Assembly: GCF_000281715.2 (NCBI RefSeq)
Contig: NZ_CP124576.1
Location: 1,495,501-1,559,500, forward strand
Reading direction: 5' to 3'
DNA from: Sphingobium sp. AP49
Lineage (GTDB): Bacteria; Pseudomonadota; Alphaproteobacteria; Sphingomonadales; Sphingomonadaceae
Length of the DNA: 64,000 nucleotides
Shown: positions 19,566 to 29,122 of the stretch, one piece after another
How the letters are laid out: each line of letters opens with the position of its first letter
How positions within the stretch are numbered: position 1 is the first letter of the stretch
Program-made: the position numbers and the translations under genes
The notes under the pieces: model-generated
Told to the model about the DNA's origin: nothing
What the model saw: the letters and a program-made list of their open reading frames with translations, nothing else
The model's database searches: none

Positions 19566-20435
19566 TTAAGCTACCCCCTCCAGCTTGTCCTGCGTCTTCG
19601 TGGCAAAGTCGCCGGCATCATGCCGCTCGTGCAGCTGATCCTCCAGCGGCCCGTTGGTCTTGTTGACGATCCTCCCGCGCTTCACCGCCGGGCGCGCATC
19701 GATCTGGTTCGCCCAGCGCAGCACATGGGTGTAGCTGCCCGCGTCCAGAAATTCCGCCGCGCCATAGACCCGGTTCAGCAGCACGCCCGCATACCAGGGC
19801 CACACCGCAATATCGGCGATCGAATATTCGTCGCCCGCCAGATAGTCATTCTCCGCCAGATGCCGGTCCAGCACGTCGAGCTGCCGCTTCACTTCCATTG
19901 TGTAGCGGTTGATCGGATATTCGTATTTTTCCGGCGCATAGGCGAAGAAATGGCCAAAGCCGCCGCCCAGGATCGGCGCGCTGCCCATCTGCCAGAACAG
20001 CCAGCTCAGCGCCGCGGTGCGCTTGGCCGGGTCGGTCGGCAGGAACCTGCCGAACTTCTCGGCCAGATAGAGCAGGATCGCACCGGATTCGAACACGCGC
20101 TGCGGCGGCGACACGCTATGGTCCATCAGCGCGGGGATCTTGCTGTTGGGATTGACGTCGACAAAGCCGCTGCCGAACTGGTCGCCATCGCCGATGCGGA
20201 TCAGCCAGGCATCATATTCGGCCTGCGCGACGCCCGCCTCCAGCAACTCCTCCAGCAGGATCGTGACCTTCTGCCCATTGGGCGTGCCCAGCGAATAGAG
20301 CTGGAGCGGATGCGGGCCGACCGGCAATGGCTTGTCATGGGTGGCGCCGGCGATCGGCCGGTTGATATTGGCAAAGGCGCCGCCCTTGTCCTTGTCCCAA
20401 ATCCAGACGGCGGGCGGGGTATAGCTGTCGGTCAT
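19566..20435 (-). CDS. yghU: YghU-like glutathione S-transferase / disulfide-bond oxidoreductase
   Basis: The 289-aa protein matches the nu-class GST YghU (E. coli about 288 aa), which has glutathione-dependent disulfide-bond reductase activity. The N-terminal thioredoxin-like domain contains LYSLGTPNGQKVTILLEELLEAG, and VFESGAILLYLAEKFG provides the glutathione-binding ES. The helical C-terminal domain contains EYSIADIAVWPWYAGV. ATG 20435 starts MTDSYTPPAVWIWDKDKGGAF, where family members begin; earlier in-frame codons are non-coding in character. Confidence 0.9.
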   Translation of the reverse strand: MTDSYTPPAVWIWDKDKGGAFANINRPIAGATHDKPLPVGPHPLQLYSLGTPNGQKVTILLEELLEAGVAQAEYDAWLIRIGDGDQFGSGFVDVNPNSKIPALMDHSVSPPQRVFESGAILLYLAEKFGRFLPTDPAKRTAALSWLFWQMGSAPILGGGFGHFFAYAPEKYEYPINRYTMEVKRQLDVLDRHLAENDYLAGDEYSIADIAVWPWYAGVLLNRVYGAAEFLDAGSYTHVLRWANQIDARPAVKRGRIVNKTNGPLEDQLHERHDAGDFATKTQDKLEGVA

Positions 20436-20550
20436 GCGGGCATCGCTCCGATAAGGGCCTGTTCCAATAAAGGCCTGGGATGCCCGGCAGGTAGGAACGG
20501 CGCCCGCCCGCCGCAACCGAGCGCCACTCAACCCCTGTTGATTATTTCTG

Positions 20551-20988
20551 CTATTCCGCTGCCTGCGTCCGCACCACCAATATGCTGACCGGCGACTGGT
20601 GGATGATCGCCGACGCATTGGACCCCAGCAGCTTGGAGGTGAGCGAGGGCTGGTGCGAACCGATCACCACCAGATTGGCCTTCAGCCGCGCCGCCTCGGT
20701 CAATACCTCGTCGCGCACCCGCCCGCGCCGGGTCAGGAAATGGGTGCGATCGGGCGCCAGCCCGGCCTCGCTCGCCCATGCCTTCATCGCCGCCAGCGCA
20801 TCGCGCTCCTCATGCTCGTCGAAACTGCCGTCCAGCAGCTCGGAATAGCGGGTCGGCAGATAATAGCGGACATAGAGAAGATGGACGGCCGTATCGTCCC
20901 CGGCCACTTCCGCCGCGCCGGCTATGGCGGCACGGGCGAGGTCAGGGGTGTTGACGTCGACGGCAACGATGATCGTGACATGGGGCAT
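20551..20988 (-). CDS. Universal stress protein UspA family
   Basis: The 145-aa protein is a single Usp domain. It starts THIIVAVDVNT-like (ligand D near residue 10), and the ATP-binding type motif GSHQPSLTSKLLGSNASAIIHQSPVSILVV closes the domain. It is probably a nucleotide-binding stress protein. The promoter is probably in the 217 bases upstream, which hold no exact EcfG motif. Confidence 0.88.
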   Translation of the reverse strand: MPHVTIIVAVDVNTPDLARAAIAGAAEVAGDDTAVHLLYVRYYLPTRYSELLDGSFDEHEERDALAAMKAWASEAGLAPDRTHFLTRRGRVRDEVLTEAARLKANLVVIGSHQPSLTSKLLGSNASAIIHQSPVSILVVRTQAAE

Positions 20989-21205
20989 GACGCTCTCCTC
21001 TTATCGCTTATGCGCCGTCCAACCACCGATGCGCGCGCGGGATGCCCCAGCCATCAAAGATTCCCGACGCGACATGAATAAGGACATGCCGCAACCCTAG
21101 GGCAATGGGGGAGGGGGCAGGCGCGGCATTCCCACCCGCCGCTGGATGACCGAGTGGGGTGGGAAGCGGAATGTCTGGTGTCAGTCTGGAACGGAGCAAT
21201 TTTGG
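20989..21205. other. Intergenic region between usp and a small membrane protein gene
   Basis: No convincing gene is seen. At about 21128-21168 there is an imperfect inverted repeat (CATTCCCACCC against GGGTGGGAAGCGGAATG) reminiscent of the hairpin upstream of rbfA. The usp promoter should lie here. Confidence 0.4.
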
Positions 21206-21406
21206 TCAGTGCCACATGCTGATTGCGGCCAACCCAAAAATAAGCGCCAGTGCGGTTAGTCGCCCTGCATACATCCAATACAACATCGGCTCCCCTTGGC
21301 GCATAGGCGAGAGGCCGTAAGAAGGCATTTGCCCAGTTATAAGGCCGCGCGCTAGCAGCGCAGCAAATAAAACCGCCCCAGCCAGCAGGAAAATAGCTGC
21401 GTTCAT
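21206..21406 (-). CDS. Small two-helix membrane protein, 66 aa
   Basis: The frame encodes two hydrophobic helices, NAAIFLLAGAVLFAALLARG and LTALALIFGLAAISMW, with a short polar loop between. The pattern is a plausible real membrane protein, but the ribosome binding site is weak. I do not recognise a family. The flanking DNA is repeat-rich and the gene stands alone. Confidence 0.5.
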   Translation of the reverse strand: MNAAIFLLAGAVLFAALLARGLITGQMPSYGLSPMRQGEPMLYWMYAGRLTALALIFGLAAISMWH

Positions 21407-21480
21407 ATCGTCCGGTTATGGCGGCTCAACAGTTGGCTATCAATGTCTAAAAATGGTCGTTAGCTGTCAAAGCCGGATAT

Positions 21481-21549
21481 CGTCATTGCGAGCGGAGCGA
21501 AGCAATCCACTGGCGCGAGATGGATTGCTTCGCTCCGCTCGCAATGACG
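21481..21549. repeat. Perfect 29-bp inverted repeat with 11-base loop
   Basis: The left arm 21481-21509 begins CGTCATTGCGAGCGGAGCG, and the right arm 21521-21549 is its exact reverse complement. The loop is CTGGCGCGAGA. It is a dispersed repeat class seen in many alphaproteobacteria, with a degenerate relative at 19478-19556. Confidence 0.9.
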
Positions 21550-22007
21550 GAGATGCTCGCTTCACCGGTACTGTCCTACATGCCCGATTTCTGATCTATC
21601 CTGCGCAATGGACCAGCACCTTTCTTCGCATCGCCGCCTATGCCTCGCCTGTAGCCTCATCGACGCGCGGCAGGGGCCTATGTGTCGCGTTGCCGTCGCC
21701 TCGCCGGCGCATGATGAGCGCGCGCCACTGACCCGCACCCCCATACCCCCGAGGCGCGACAGGTGCGTAGTCGACGCGTTCCCGGTGCGTTGGCGGTGCA
21801 AAGACCCCGGAAACCCCGTTTACACTGTGAACTTCGACAGGCGCGTGGCCCTGTGCTGTCACCCGCCCTGCCGGCTGTCGCGTCGCAATCGTCGTGCCGT
21901 CCGTCGCGCTCGGCATGACGGGGCAGGGTGATTGCGCTATGGCCTGCGTGCCTGCCCGATCGATCCCCGATCCATCGGGACGGCGAAAATTTTTATCCCG
22001 TCCCGCC

Positions 22008-22037
22008 CTTGACCTGCGAAACGACTTTTCCATATTC
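22008..22037 (+). promoter_or_regulatory. Sigma-32-like heat shock promoter of groESL
   Basis: CTTGACC (-35, TTGACC at 22009-22014) and CCATATTC (-10, about 22030-22037) are about 16 bases apart. This fits the alphaproteobacterial sigma-32 pattern (CTTG ... CYTATNT) and also a housekeeping promoter. It lies just upstream of the CIRCE element. Confidence 0.7.
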
Positions 22038-22043
22038 ATGCCG

Positions 22044-22070
22044 CTAGCACTCTCCATCGGCGAGTGCTAA
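22044..22070 (+). promoter_or_regulatory. CIRCE element (HrcA operator)
   Basis: CTAGCACTC (22044-22052), nine spacer bases, then GAGTGCTAA (22062-22070). This is the HrcA-binding inverted repeat with one mismatch from TTAGCACTC. It sits over the expected transcription start of groESL. Confidence 0.96.
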
Positions 22071-22182
22071 CAATGAGAGAGTTCATCGGGAGAAGGACAA
22101 GGCGGGGCACAATATCGCACGGGGACATTCCTCTTGCGGGCCGCGCCGGACCCATCCCAGCACAAAGGGAAAGGCAATCATC

Positions 22183-22470
22183 ATGGCATTCCGTCCGTTG
22201 CATGACCGCGTTCTCGTTCGCCGCATTGAAGCGGAAGCGAAGACGGCCGGTGGCATCATCATCCCCGACACCGCCAAGGAAAAGCCGCAGGAAGGCGAAA
22301 TCGTTTCTGTCGGCACCGGCTCGAAGGCCGAAGACGGCAAGGTTACCCCGCTGGACGTCAAGGCCGGCGATCGCGTGCTGTTCGGCAAGTGGTCGGGCAC
22401 CGAAGTCAAGGTCGACGGTGAAGACCTGCTGATCATGAAGGAAAGCGATATCCTGGGCGTCGTCGCCTAA
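22183..22470 (+). CDS. groES: Co-chaperonin GroES
   Basis: The 95-aa lid of the GroEL chamber. It shows the [22 protein letters not shown] mobile loop region and the C-terminal [15 protein letters not shown]. It is the first gene of the operon, 112 bases after the CIRCE element and 50 bases before groEL. Confidence 0.98.
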   Translation: MAFRPLHDRVLVRRIEAEAKTAGGIIIPDTAKEKPQEGEIVSVGTGSKAEDGKVTPLDVKAGDRVLFGKWSGTEVKVDGEDLLIMKESDILGVVA

Positions 22471-22514
22471 GTCTCGCGCTTTTCCGTTTCCCCATTCTCC
22501 TATCAAGAAGGTAA

Positions 22515-24164
<1,650 letters not shown>

Positions 24165-24210
24165 TTCGGTCGCGACCGAACAGAAGTTCTCGCTCACGCG
24201 AAAAGAATGG

Positions 24211-24240
24211 GGCCGGTGGAGCGATCCACCGGCCTTTTTC
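24211..24240 (+). terminator. Rho-independent terminator after groEL
   Basis: GGCCGGTGGA (24211-24220) pairs perfectly with TCCACCGGCC (24225-24234) around a GCGA loop, followed by five T. Confidence 0.93.
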
Positions 24241-24270
24241 GTGCCCGCTTGCCCGGCCGGCTTTTGCGAC

Positions 24271-24299
24271 TATATGAAACATATATGATTCGTATATGT
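24271..24299 (+). promoter_or_regulatory. Phased TATATG operator upstream of the ParD-like/map pair
   Basis: TATATG occurs at 24271, 24282 and 24293, exactly 11 bases apart. The array also forms two overlapping inverted repeats: TATATG-AAA-CATATA (24271-24285) and ACATATATG-ATT-CGTATATGT (24279-24299, one mismatch). Helical phasing on one face of DNA suits cooperative binding by a small dimeric repressor such as the product of the next gene. Autoregulation is an inference. Confidence 0.55.
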
Positions 24300-24310
24300 C
24301 GGGAAGAAAC

Positions 24311-24523
24311 ATGGGTATCGTCAACATAGAGGACGAACTGCACGAGCAACTGCGCAAGGCGAGCAAGGCCTCCTATCGCTCGATCAACGCCCAGGCGGCC
24401 TTCTGGATCAGGATCGGCATGCTCTGCGAGCTGAGTCCGGAAATGACCTTCCAGCAGATCGTCATCCGCGAACTCAAGGCAGCGGGTGTCGAACCGGCCG
24501 CCGCCGGGGTGGCGCTCGAATGA
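24311..24523 (+). CDS. ParD-like antitoxin-type protein upstream of map
   Basis: This 70-aa protein resembles the ParD-like (DUF3423) family, short proteins predicted to have ribbon-helix-helix DNA-binding folds. It starts MGIVNIEDELHEQLRKASKASYRSINAQAAFWIRIG, typical of antitoxin N-termini. GGAAGAAAC is a good ribosome binding site for ATG 24311; ATG 24296 lies inside the operator array and is less likely. The stop overlaps the map start (ATGA). This family is known to sit next to methionine aminopeptidase genes, and no canonical toxin is present. Confidence 0.75.
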   Translation: MGIVNIEDELHEQLRKASKASYRSINAQAAFWIRIGMLCELSPEMTFQQIVIRELKAAGVEPAAAGVALE

Positions 24524-25287
24524 TCAAGACGCCCGACGAAATCGCGCTGATGGCGGAATCGGGCCGTCTGCTCGCGTCCGTCTTCACCTTGCTCGACGGG
24601 CTGGCGCTCGCCGGCATGACGACGATGGCGGTCAATGATCTGGTGGAAACCTATATCACCGACCAGCTTCACGCCCGCCCCGCCAGCAAGGGGCAATATG
24701 GCTATGGCTATGTCCTCAACTGCTCGCGCAATCAGGTCGTCTGCCATGGCGTGCCCTCCGATCAGGAACGGCTGGAGGCAGGCGACATCGTCAACTTCGA
24801 TGTCACGCTGGAAAAGGGCGGCTATATCGCCGACTCCAGCAAGACCTATATGATCGGCGATGTGTCGCCCGCCGCGCGCCGGCTGGTGCAGACAAGTTAT
24901 GAGGCGTTGTGGAAGGGGATCTGCGCGGTCCGTCCCGGTGCGCGTCTGGGCGATATCGGCCATGCGATCGAGCGTCATGCCAAGCGCGCCGGCTATTCGG
25001 TGGTACGCGACTATTGCGGCCATGGCATTGGTCGCGAGATGCACGAAGAACCGCAGGTGCTGCATTTCGGCAAGCCCGGCACAGGCCTTGTCCTGCGTGA
25101 GGGCATGGTGTTCACGATCGAACCGATGCTGAATCAGGGGCGCCGCATGGTCCGCACGCAAGAGGATGGCTGGACCGTCGTTACCACCGACGGCAAGCTG
25201 TCGGCCCAGTTCGAGCATAGCGTCGCGGTGACCGCCAATGGCGTGCGCGTCCTGACGCTGCGGCCCGACGAGATGCCGCGCGCGTGA
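24520..25287 (+). CDS. map: Type I methionine aminopeptidase
   Basis: The 255-aa enzyme removes the initiator methionine from nascent proteins. Metal ligands are visible as D in NFDVTLEKGGYIADSS (both aspartates), H in CGHGIGREMHE, E in FTIEPML and E in AQFEHS. All five ligands and the pocket histidine (CHGVPS) are kept, so it should be active. It is translationally coupled to the ParD-like gene and ends one base from the convergent GNAT gene. It may be a second, accessory Map, since the essential copy is not usually paired this way. Confidence 0.92.
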   Translation: MIKTPDEIALMAESGRLLASVFTLLDGLALAGMTTMAVNDLVETYITDQLHARPASKGQYGYGYVLNCSRNQVVCHGVPSDQERLEAGDIVNFDVTLEKGGYIADSSKTYMIGDVSPAARRLVQTSYEALWKGICAVRPGARLGDIGHAIERHAKRAGYSVVRDYCGHGIGREMHEEPQVLHFGKPGTGLVLREGMVFTIEPMLNQGRRMVRTQEDGWTVVTTDGKLSAQFEHSVAVTANGVRVLTLRPDEMPRA

Positions 25288-25971
25288 TCAGGCGGTCAGC
25301 ACCATCATCGGCAGTTGCGCCCGCACATTGAAACCCAGCGTCTCATAGAGCGCGATCGTCTTGTCATGGCTGGCATAGGCATGGAGGAAAGGCGTTTCCC
25401 CCCGGTCCAGCATTGCCTGCATCACGATTCGCATCAGTGCGCCGGCATAGCCCCGGCCACGCGCATCGGGGTGGGTGCACACGCCGCTGACTTCCGCAAA
25501 GCCCGGCATGCGCATCCGCTCGCCTGCCATCGCAACCAATCGGCCGTCCGCGTCATGCACGCCGATGAAGCGGCCTAAGCGATGGGTAAGGGGGTGGAAG
25601 GGGCCGGGCTTTGTCAGCAATGCCAGGGTCCGCATTTCGGCGGCGTCAGCCTCGTCCAATATCCGCCAGCATGGGGATGGAGCAGACGCAGGACGGGGCA
25701 GGATCGCCGTGGCGGTCATCTGGGCCAGCAGGGCGGTCCTGACGACCGTTCGCCCGGGTGGTGGCGTAACCGCATCGGGACCGACCAGCCACAATTCCCC
25801 ATCCGTCGGCACCAGTGCGGCCAGTGCTGCCTGCGCCTGCGCGCCGGCATCGGTCGCCGCCGCAAACGGGCCGTAGCGCGGGTCGATCCGCTTTGCGAGG
25901 GCGTCGCCCTGCATCAGGGGGGACCAACTGCTGACAAGGGCATTCCAGACGGGGTGATCAAGCGGGTGCAT
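25288..25971 (-). CDS. GNAT family N-acetyltransferase (FR47-like)
   Basis: The protein of about 227 aa has an N-terminal part that is less conserved and a C-terminal FR47/GNAT domain. The acetyl-CoA loop is VCTHPDARGRGYAGALM, and the end is FLHAYASHDKTIALYETLGFNVRAQLPMMVL. The start was set to ATG 25971 (MHPLDHPVWNALVSS); an in-frame codon at 26025 would add 18 residues of low similarity. It is divergent from the GGDEF-EAL gene. The acceptor is unknown. Confidence 0.82.
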   Translation of the reverse strand: MHPLDHPVWNALVSSWSPLMQGDALAKRIDPRYGPFAAATDAGAQAQAALAALVPTDGELWLVGPDAVTPPPGRTVVRTALLAQMTATAILPRPASAPSPCWRILDEADAAEMRTLALLTKPGPFHPLTHRLGRFIGVHDADGRLVAMAGERMRMPGFAEVSGVCTHPDARGRGYAGALMRIVMQAMLDRGETPFLHAYASHDKTIALYETLGFNVRAQLPMMVLTA

Positions 25972-26091
25972 GCGGGGCTCCAGGGACGGGAGACGACCCA
26001 TTACCCCGCAGGTGCCCCGGCGCAAGTTGATCTGCTTTGGTGGGGGAATGATTTACCAAATAGCAAGGCTGATCGACCAATATGCTACGAC

Positions 26092-28083
26092 GTGTCACGC
26101 TTCATTCGCCATTTGAGCGCAGTCCTGCGCGCGCGCTTCGCGCCCCGCACCCAGCAGAGCGCTGAGGTGCAGGACAGCCTCGTCAAGGCGCTATATGCCT
26201 CCCCCGCATCGCTACTTTCCGGTGCGATTTCAGGCGGTTCTTTGAGTATCGTTATCGCCTGGCAGGCCGCTGCCATGCCGATGAACATCATCGCCGGCCT
26301 GGTCCTGCTGGTGGGAATCAGTCGATCGATCTCGGCAGTCTATTTTCAGCGGCAACTTGCCCACAAGGACGGCCCTGCCAGGCCGATCTGGGGCATCGCC
26401 TATGAGATGGGCGCGTGGATTTATGCTGCGCTGCTCGGGCTTCAGGCGCTGGCGACGCTGGTCATCACGAAGGATGCGACCCTGCATGTGCTGGCAGTGG
26501 GCATGGTCGCCTCCTATGCGGGCGGCATTTCCGGGCGCAATGCCGGGCGTGTACATGTCGCGGTAGGGCAGACCTGTTTCACCATGCTCCCGACCTCGAT
26601 CGGCCTGATCATTGCGGGCGGGCTGGGCTATGTGATCCTGGGTATCCTCTGCTTCCTGATGATCTTCGCCATGGCGGAAATCACCAAGACCACGCACCGG
26701 ATCGTGCTGGAAGCCTTGCAGGGCAAGCATGAGAAGACGAACCTGGCGATCAAGTTTGAACGGCTGGCCCGCTTCGACAGCCTGACCGGGGTCGAAAATC
26801 GCATGGCGATGCACATGCGCCTGCGAGACCTGTTCGAGCACCGCATGTCCGATCGGGACGAGATGGCGGTGCTGTGGATGGATCTCGACCGATTCAAGGA
26901 AATCAACGACACATTGGGGCATATTGTCGGCGATCAGCTATTGTGCCAGGTGGCGGAACGGCTGACCCGTGCGCTGGATAGCCGCGGGCATGTCGCGCGC
27001 TTTGGCGGCGACGAATTCGTACTGATCTGCCCCGGGGCAGGGCGCTTCCAGGCGGAAACGATTGCCGCCGACATCGCGCGCGTGCTGGGGGGAGACTTTG
27101 AGGTTGGTGGCCATCACCTCACCGTTACCGCGTCGATGGGGATTGCCATCGCGCCGGAGGATGGCTGTGACGGTGATGAACTGCTGCAGCATGCCGACCT
27201 TGCCCTATACAAGGCCAAGCATGCCGGCCGGAACCGTCACGCCCGTTTCGACTGGAGCATGAAGGAGCGGCAGAACCGCACCTATGATCTGGAAACGGGG
27301 CTGCGCGGGGCGCTGGCCAATGGCGAACTGCAGCTTCATTATCAGCCGATATTCGACACCGAGACCGGTCGGATCACGATCTGCGAGGCGCTGATGCGCT
27401 GGCAGCATCCGGAATTGGGCTGGATATCCCCGGCCGAGTTCATTCCTATCGCCGAAAGCTCTGCCCTGATCGAGCCGATGACCAACTGGGCGCTCGAGCG
27501 GGCCTGCCGCGATGCCATGCTATGGCATGAGGATATTCGCGTTGCAGTGAATATCTCGCCTGCCCTTATCAAGACCGATGGCCTGCCCCGATCGGTCATT
27601 TCCGCATTGCTGGGATCCGGGCTGAAAGCCCGACGGCTGGAACTGGAAGTCACCGAATCGATCTTCCTGGAGGATGATCGTCGCACCCATCTTATCCTGG
27701 GCGAATTGCGGCGCATCGGGCTGCGGCTGGCGCTCGATGATTTCGGGACCGGCTATTCCTCACTTGGATCGCTGCGGACCCATGAATTCGATACGATCAA
27801 GGTCGACCAAAGCTTCATGCGGGGCGTGGACGAAAATCCGCGCGACAGGGCCATCGCCCAGTCCGTTGCGCATCTCGCCCGGGCGCTCGACGTGGAAACC
27901 GTCGCCGAAGGGATCGAGACCGAGGAACAACTGCGCTACGCCCGCGAGATCGGCTTCACCAACGTCCAGGGCTTCGTGCTGAGCCGACCGATCCCGCTGG
28001 AGGAGTTGCTGGTGCTGATCCGACAGAGCAGGGCCGATGTCGTGGATATGGCGGCGGTGATCCGTCAGCGCCGCCTGGCCTGA
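26092..28083 (+). CDS. Membrane GGDEF-EAL protein (c-di-GMP metabolism)
   Basis: The protein of about 663 aa makes or degrades the second messenger c-di-GMP. The first 190 or so residues hold five or six hydrophobic segments with no PAS or other known sensor. The GGDEF domain follows (DSLTGVENRMAM, signature RFGGDEFVLICPG); the product-inhibition RxxD site is not in its usual place. The EAL domain has EALMRWQHPELG, ELEVTESIFLEDD, DDFGTGYSSLGSLR, IKVDQSFM and AEGIETEEQ, so phosphodiesterase residues look intact. The most probable start is GTG 26092; the longer open frame upstream overlaps the divergent acetyltransferase gene. Its 3' end is 6 bases from that of the RpfF-like gene. Confidence 0.88.
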   Translation: MSRFIRHLSAVLRARFAPRTQQSAEVQDSLVKALYASPASLLSGAISGGSLSIVIAWQAAAMPMNIIAGLVLLVGISRSISAVYFQRQLAHKDGPARPIWGIAYEMGAWIYAALLGLQALATLVITKDATLHVLAVGMVASYAGGISGRNAGRVHVAVGQTCFTMLPTSIGLIIAGGLGYVILGILCFLMIFAMAEITKTTHRIVLEALQGKHEKTNLAIKFERLARFDSLTGVENRMAMHMRLRDLFEHRMSDRDEMAVLWMDLDRFKEINDTLGHIVGDQLLCQVAERLTRALDSRGHVARFGGDEFVLICPGAGRFQAETIAADIARVLGGDFEVGGHHLTVTASMGIAIAPEDGCDGDELLQHADLALYKAKHAGRNRHARFDWSMKERQNRTYDLETGLRGALANGELQLHYQPIFDTETGRITICEALMRWQHPELGWISPAEFIPIAESSALIEPMTNWALERACRDAMLWHEDIRVAVNISPALIKTDGLPRSVISALLGSGLKARRLELEVTESIFLEDDRRTHLILGELRRIGLRLALDDFGTGYSSLGSLRTHEFDTIKVDQSFMRGVDENPRDRAIAQSVAHLARALDVETVAEGIETEEQLRYAREIGFTNVQGFVLSRPIPLEELLVLIRQSRADVVDMAAVIRQRRLA

Positions 28084-28089
28084 ATACCG

Positions 28090-29067
28090 CTATTTGGTCA
28101 GGCGCGTCTGCGCCGAGGCAAGACGACGCATCATGCGCAAATCCTTGAGGTCCGTCTTGAGTGCGGACGCAGCCCAATTTTCCACGATATCCTTGAGCTC
28201 TTCATAGTGGAGCGGATCGACGCGCCGGCCCGCGTCAAAGACGCCGACATGGCCGGCATGGTGCGGGCGGTTGGTGGCGATGAAGTCGCGCACGGCCTGT
28301 TCGCCTTCGCCATCCTCGACCAGCGTGTGGACGATGCCCATGTCGTACATTTCTTCGGCACTGAAGACCTTGCCCGACAGGATCATGCGTTCGGCCGCCA
28401 GTCGCCCCAGCTTGCGGGCGAGGATCGAATAGGCACCCATGCCGGGGAAGAGGCCAAACAGCATTTCAGGCAAGCCGAAGCGTGCGCTACGTTCGGCAAT
28501 CACGACGTCGAAGCAGAGCAGCGCCTCGAACCCGCCGCCGAGCGCATCGCCCTGGGCCAGGGCGATCGAGACCACCGGCAGATCGCCATTGCGCCAGGTG
28601 CGATGCACCACGTCAATGCAGGCATGGCCATATTCGACCAGGCCAGGCAGGTCACCGCGCTCGATGCAGCCGGCGAACAATTCCAGGTCGCCACCCAGAT
28701 TGAACACGCCGGGGAAACGCGAGCCTGCGACCATATATTTGACGGGCAACTGGCCCGTATCAAACAGCCGCTTGGATTCGGCATACCAGTGGCGGACGTC
28801 GCGCAGCATGGCCATGCTGAAATTGGGGCGATTCGCCGGGGTCATGAAGGCCCACAGCGTTTCGGCGGCGGCATCCCAGCTGACATCGATCTGGCCAAGA
28901 TCGAACAGGTTCGATCGAGTTGGCGAGGTCGACACGCTTTCCCTAGCGGCGTCCGGTAGCTGGAAGTCATCGACCTCAACCGACTGCGCTGCTGTCGCGT
29001 CTCGTTCTTCGGCCGCATTAAACCGTCCTGAATCAATCATGTGCGCCCCCATTTTTCTATTGGACAT
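28090..29067 (-). CDS. Crotonase-fold enzyme closely resembling RpfF (DSF synthase)
   Basis: This protein of about 325 aa belongs to the enoyl-CoA hydratase/isomerase fold and shares the specific landmarks of RpfF, which makes cis-2-unsaturated fatty acid signals (DSF). These are PGVFNLGGDLELF, SIALAQGDALGGGFEALL and FGLPEMLFGLFPGMGAYS; the two RpfF catalytic glutamates are in GGGFEA and LPE. The C-terminal LKTDLKDLRMMRRLASAQTRL also parallels RpfF. It has an N-terminal extension of about 40 residues relative to the 289-aa RpfF, though the start is uncertain: ATG 29067, 29052 and 29040 are all in frame. An ordinary beta-oxidation hydratase is less likely because of the close match to RpfF, but the product is unproved. 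Confidence 0.85.
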   Translation of the reverse strand: MSNRKMGAHMIDSGRFNAAEERDATAAQSVEVDDFQLPDAARESVSTSPTRSNLFDLGQIDVSWDAAAETLWAFMTPANRPNFSMAMLRDVRHWYAESKRLFDTGQLPVKYMVAGSRFPGVFNLGGDLELFAGCIERGDLPGLVEYGHACIDVVHRTWRNGDLPVVSIALAQGDALGGGFEALLCFDVVIAERSARFGLPEMLFGLFPGMGAYSILARKLGRLAAERMILSGKVFSAEEMYDMGIVHTLVEDGEGEQAVRDFIATNRPHHAGHVGVFDAGRRVDPLHYEELKDIVENWAASALKTDLKDLRMMRRLASAQTRLTK

Positions 29068-29122
29068 GAACCTTCGACGTTCGTTGCCATGATGCAGTGC
29101 GGGACAATTCGTTGACAGCGTG

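Larger units (their letters stand above)
21407..22043. other. Gene-free, repeat-containing region upstream of groES
   Basis: About 640 bases hold no convincing coding sequence. They contain a perfect 29-bp-arm palindrome (21481-21549). A C-rich stretch (about 21600-21930) has frames open in several registers but no family signature, and the groESL promoter is at the right end. The middle part could encode a structured RNA or be degraded repeat DNA; I cannot assign it. Confidence 0.5.

Noticed and set aside
19478..21549. The two GTCATTGCGAGCGG palindromes as part of a CRISPR array
   Set aside because: Only two diverged copies, 2 kb apart, without regular spacers or cas genes.
21638..22057. 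Open frame on the minus strand upstream of groES
   Set aside because: It overlaps the groESL promoter and CIRCE. The composition is Arg/Pro-rich, with no ribosome binding site.
24311..25287. Classical ParDE toxin-antitoxin operon
   Set aside because: The second gene is a complete methionine aminopeptidase, not a ParE/RelE toxin.
25582..26091. Upstream extension of the GGDEF-EAL protein
   Set aside because: The extension overlaps the divergent acetyltransferase gene and has no domain-like sequence. GTG 26092 is where membrane-protein character begins.
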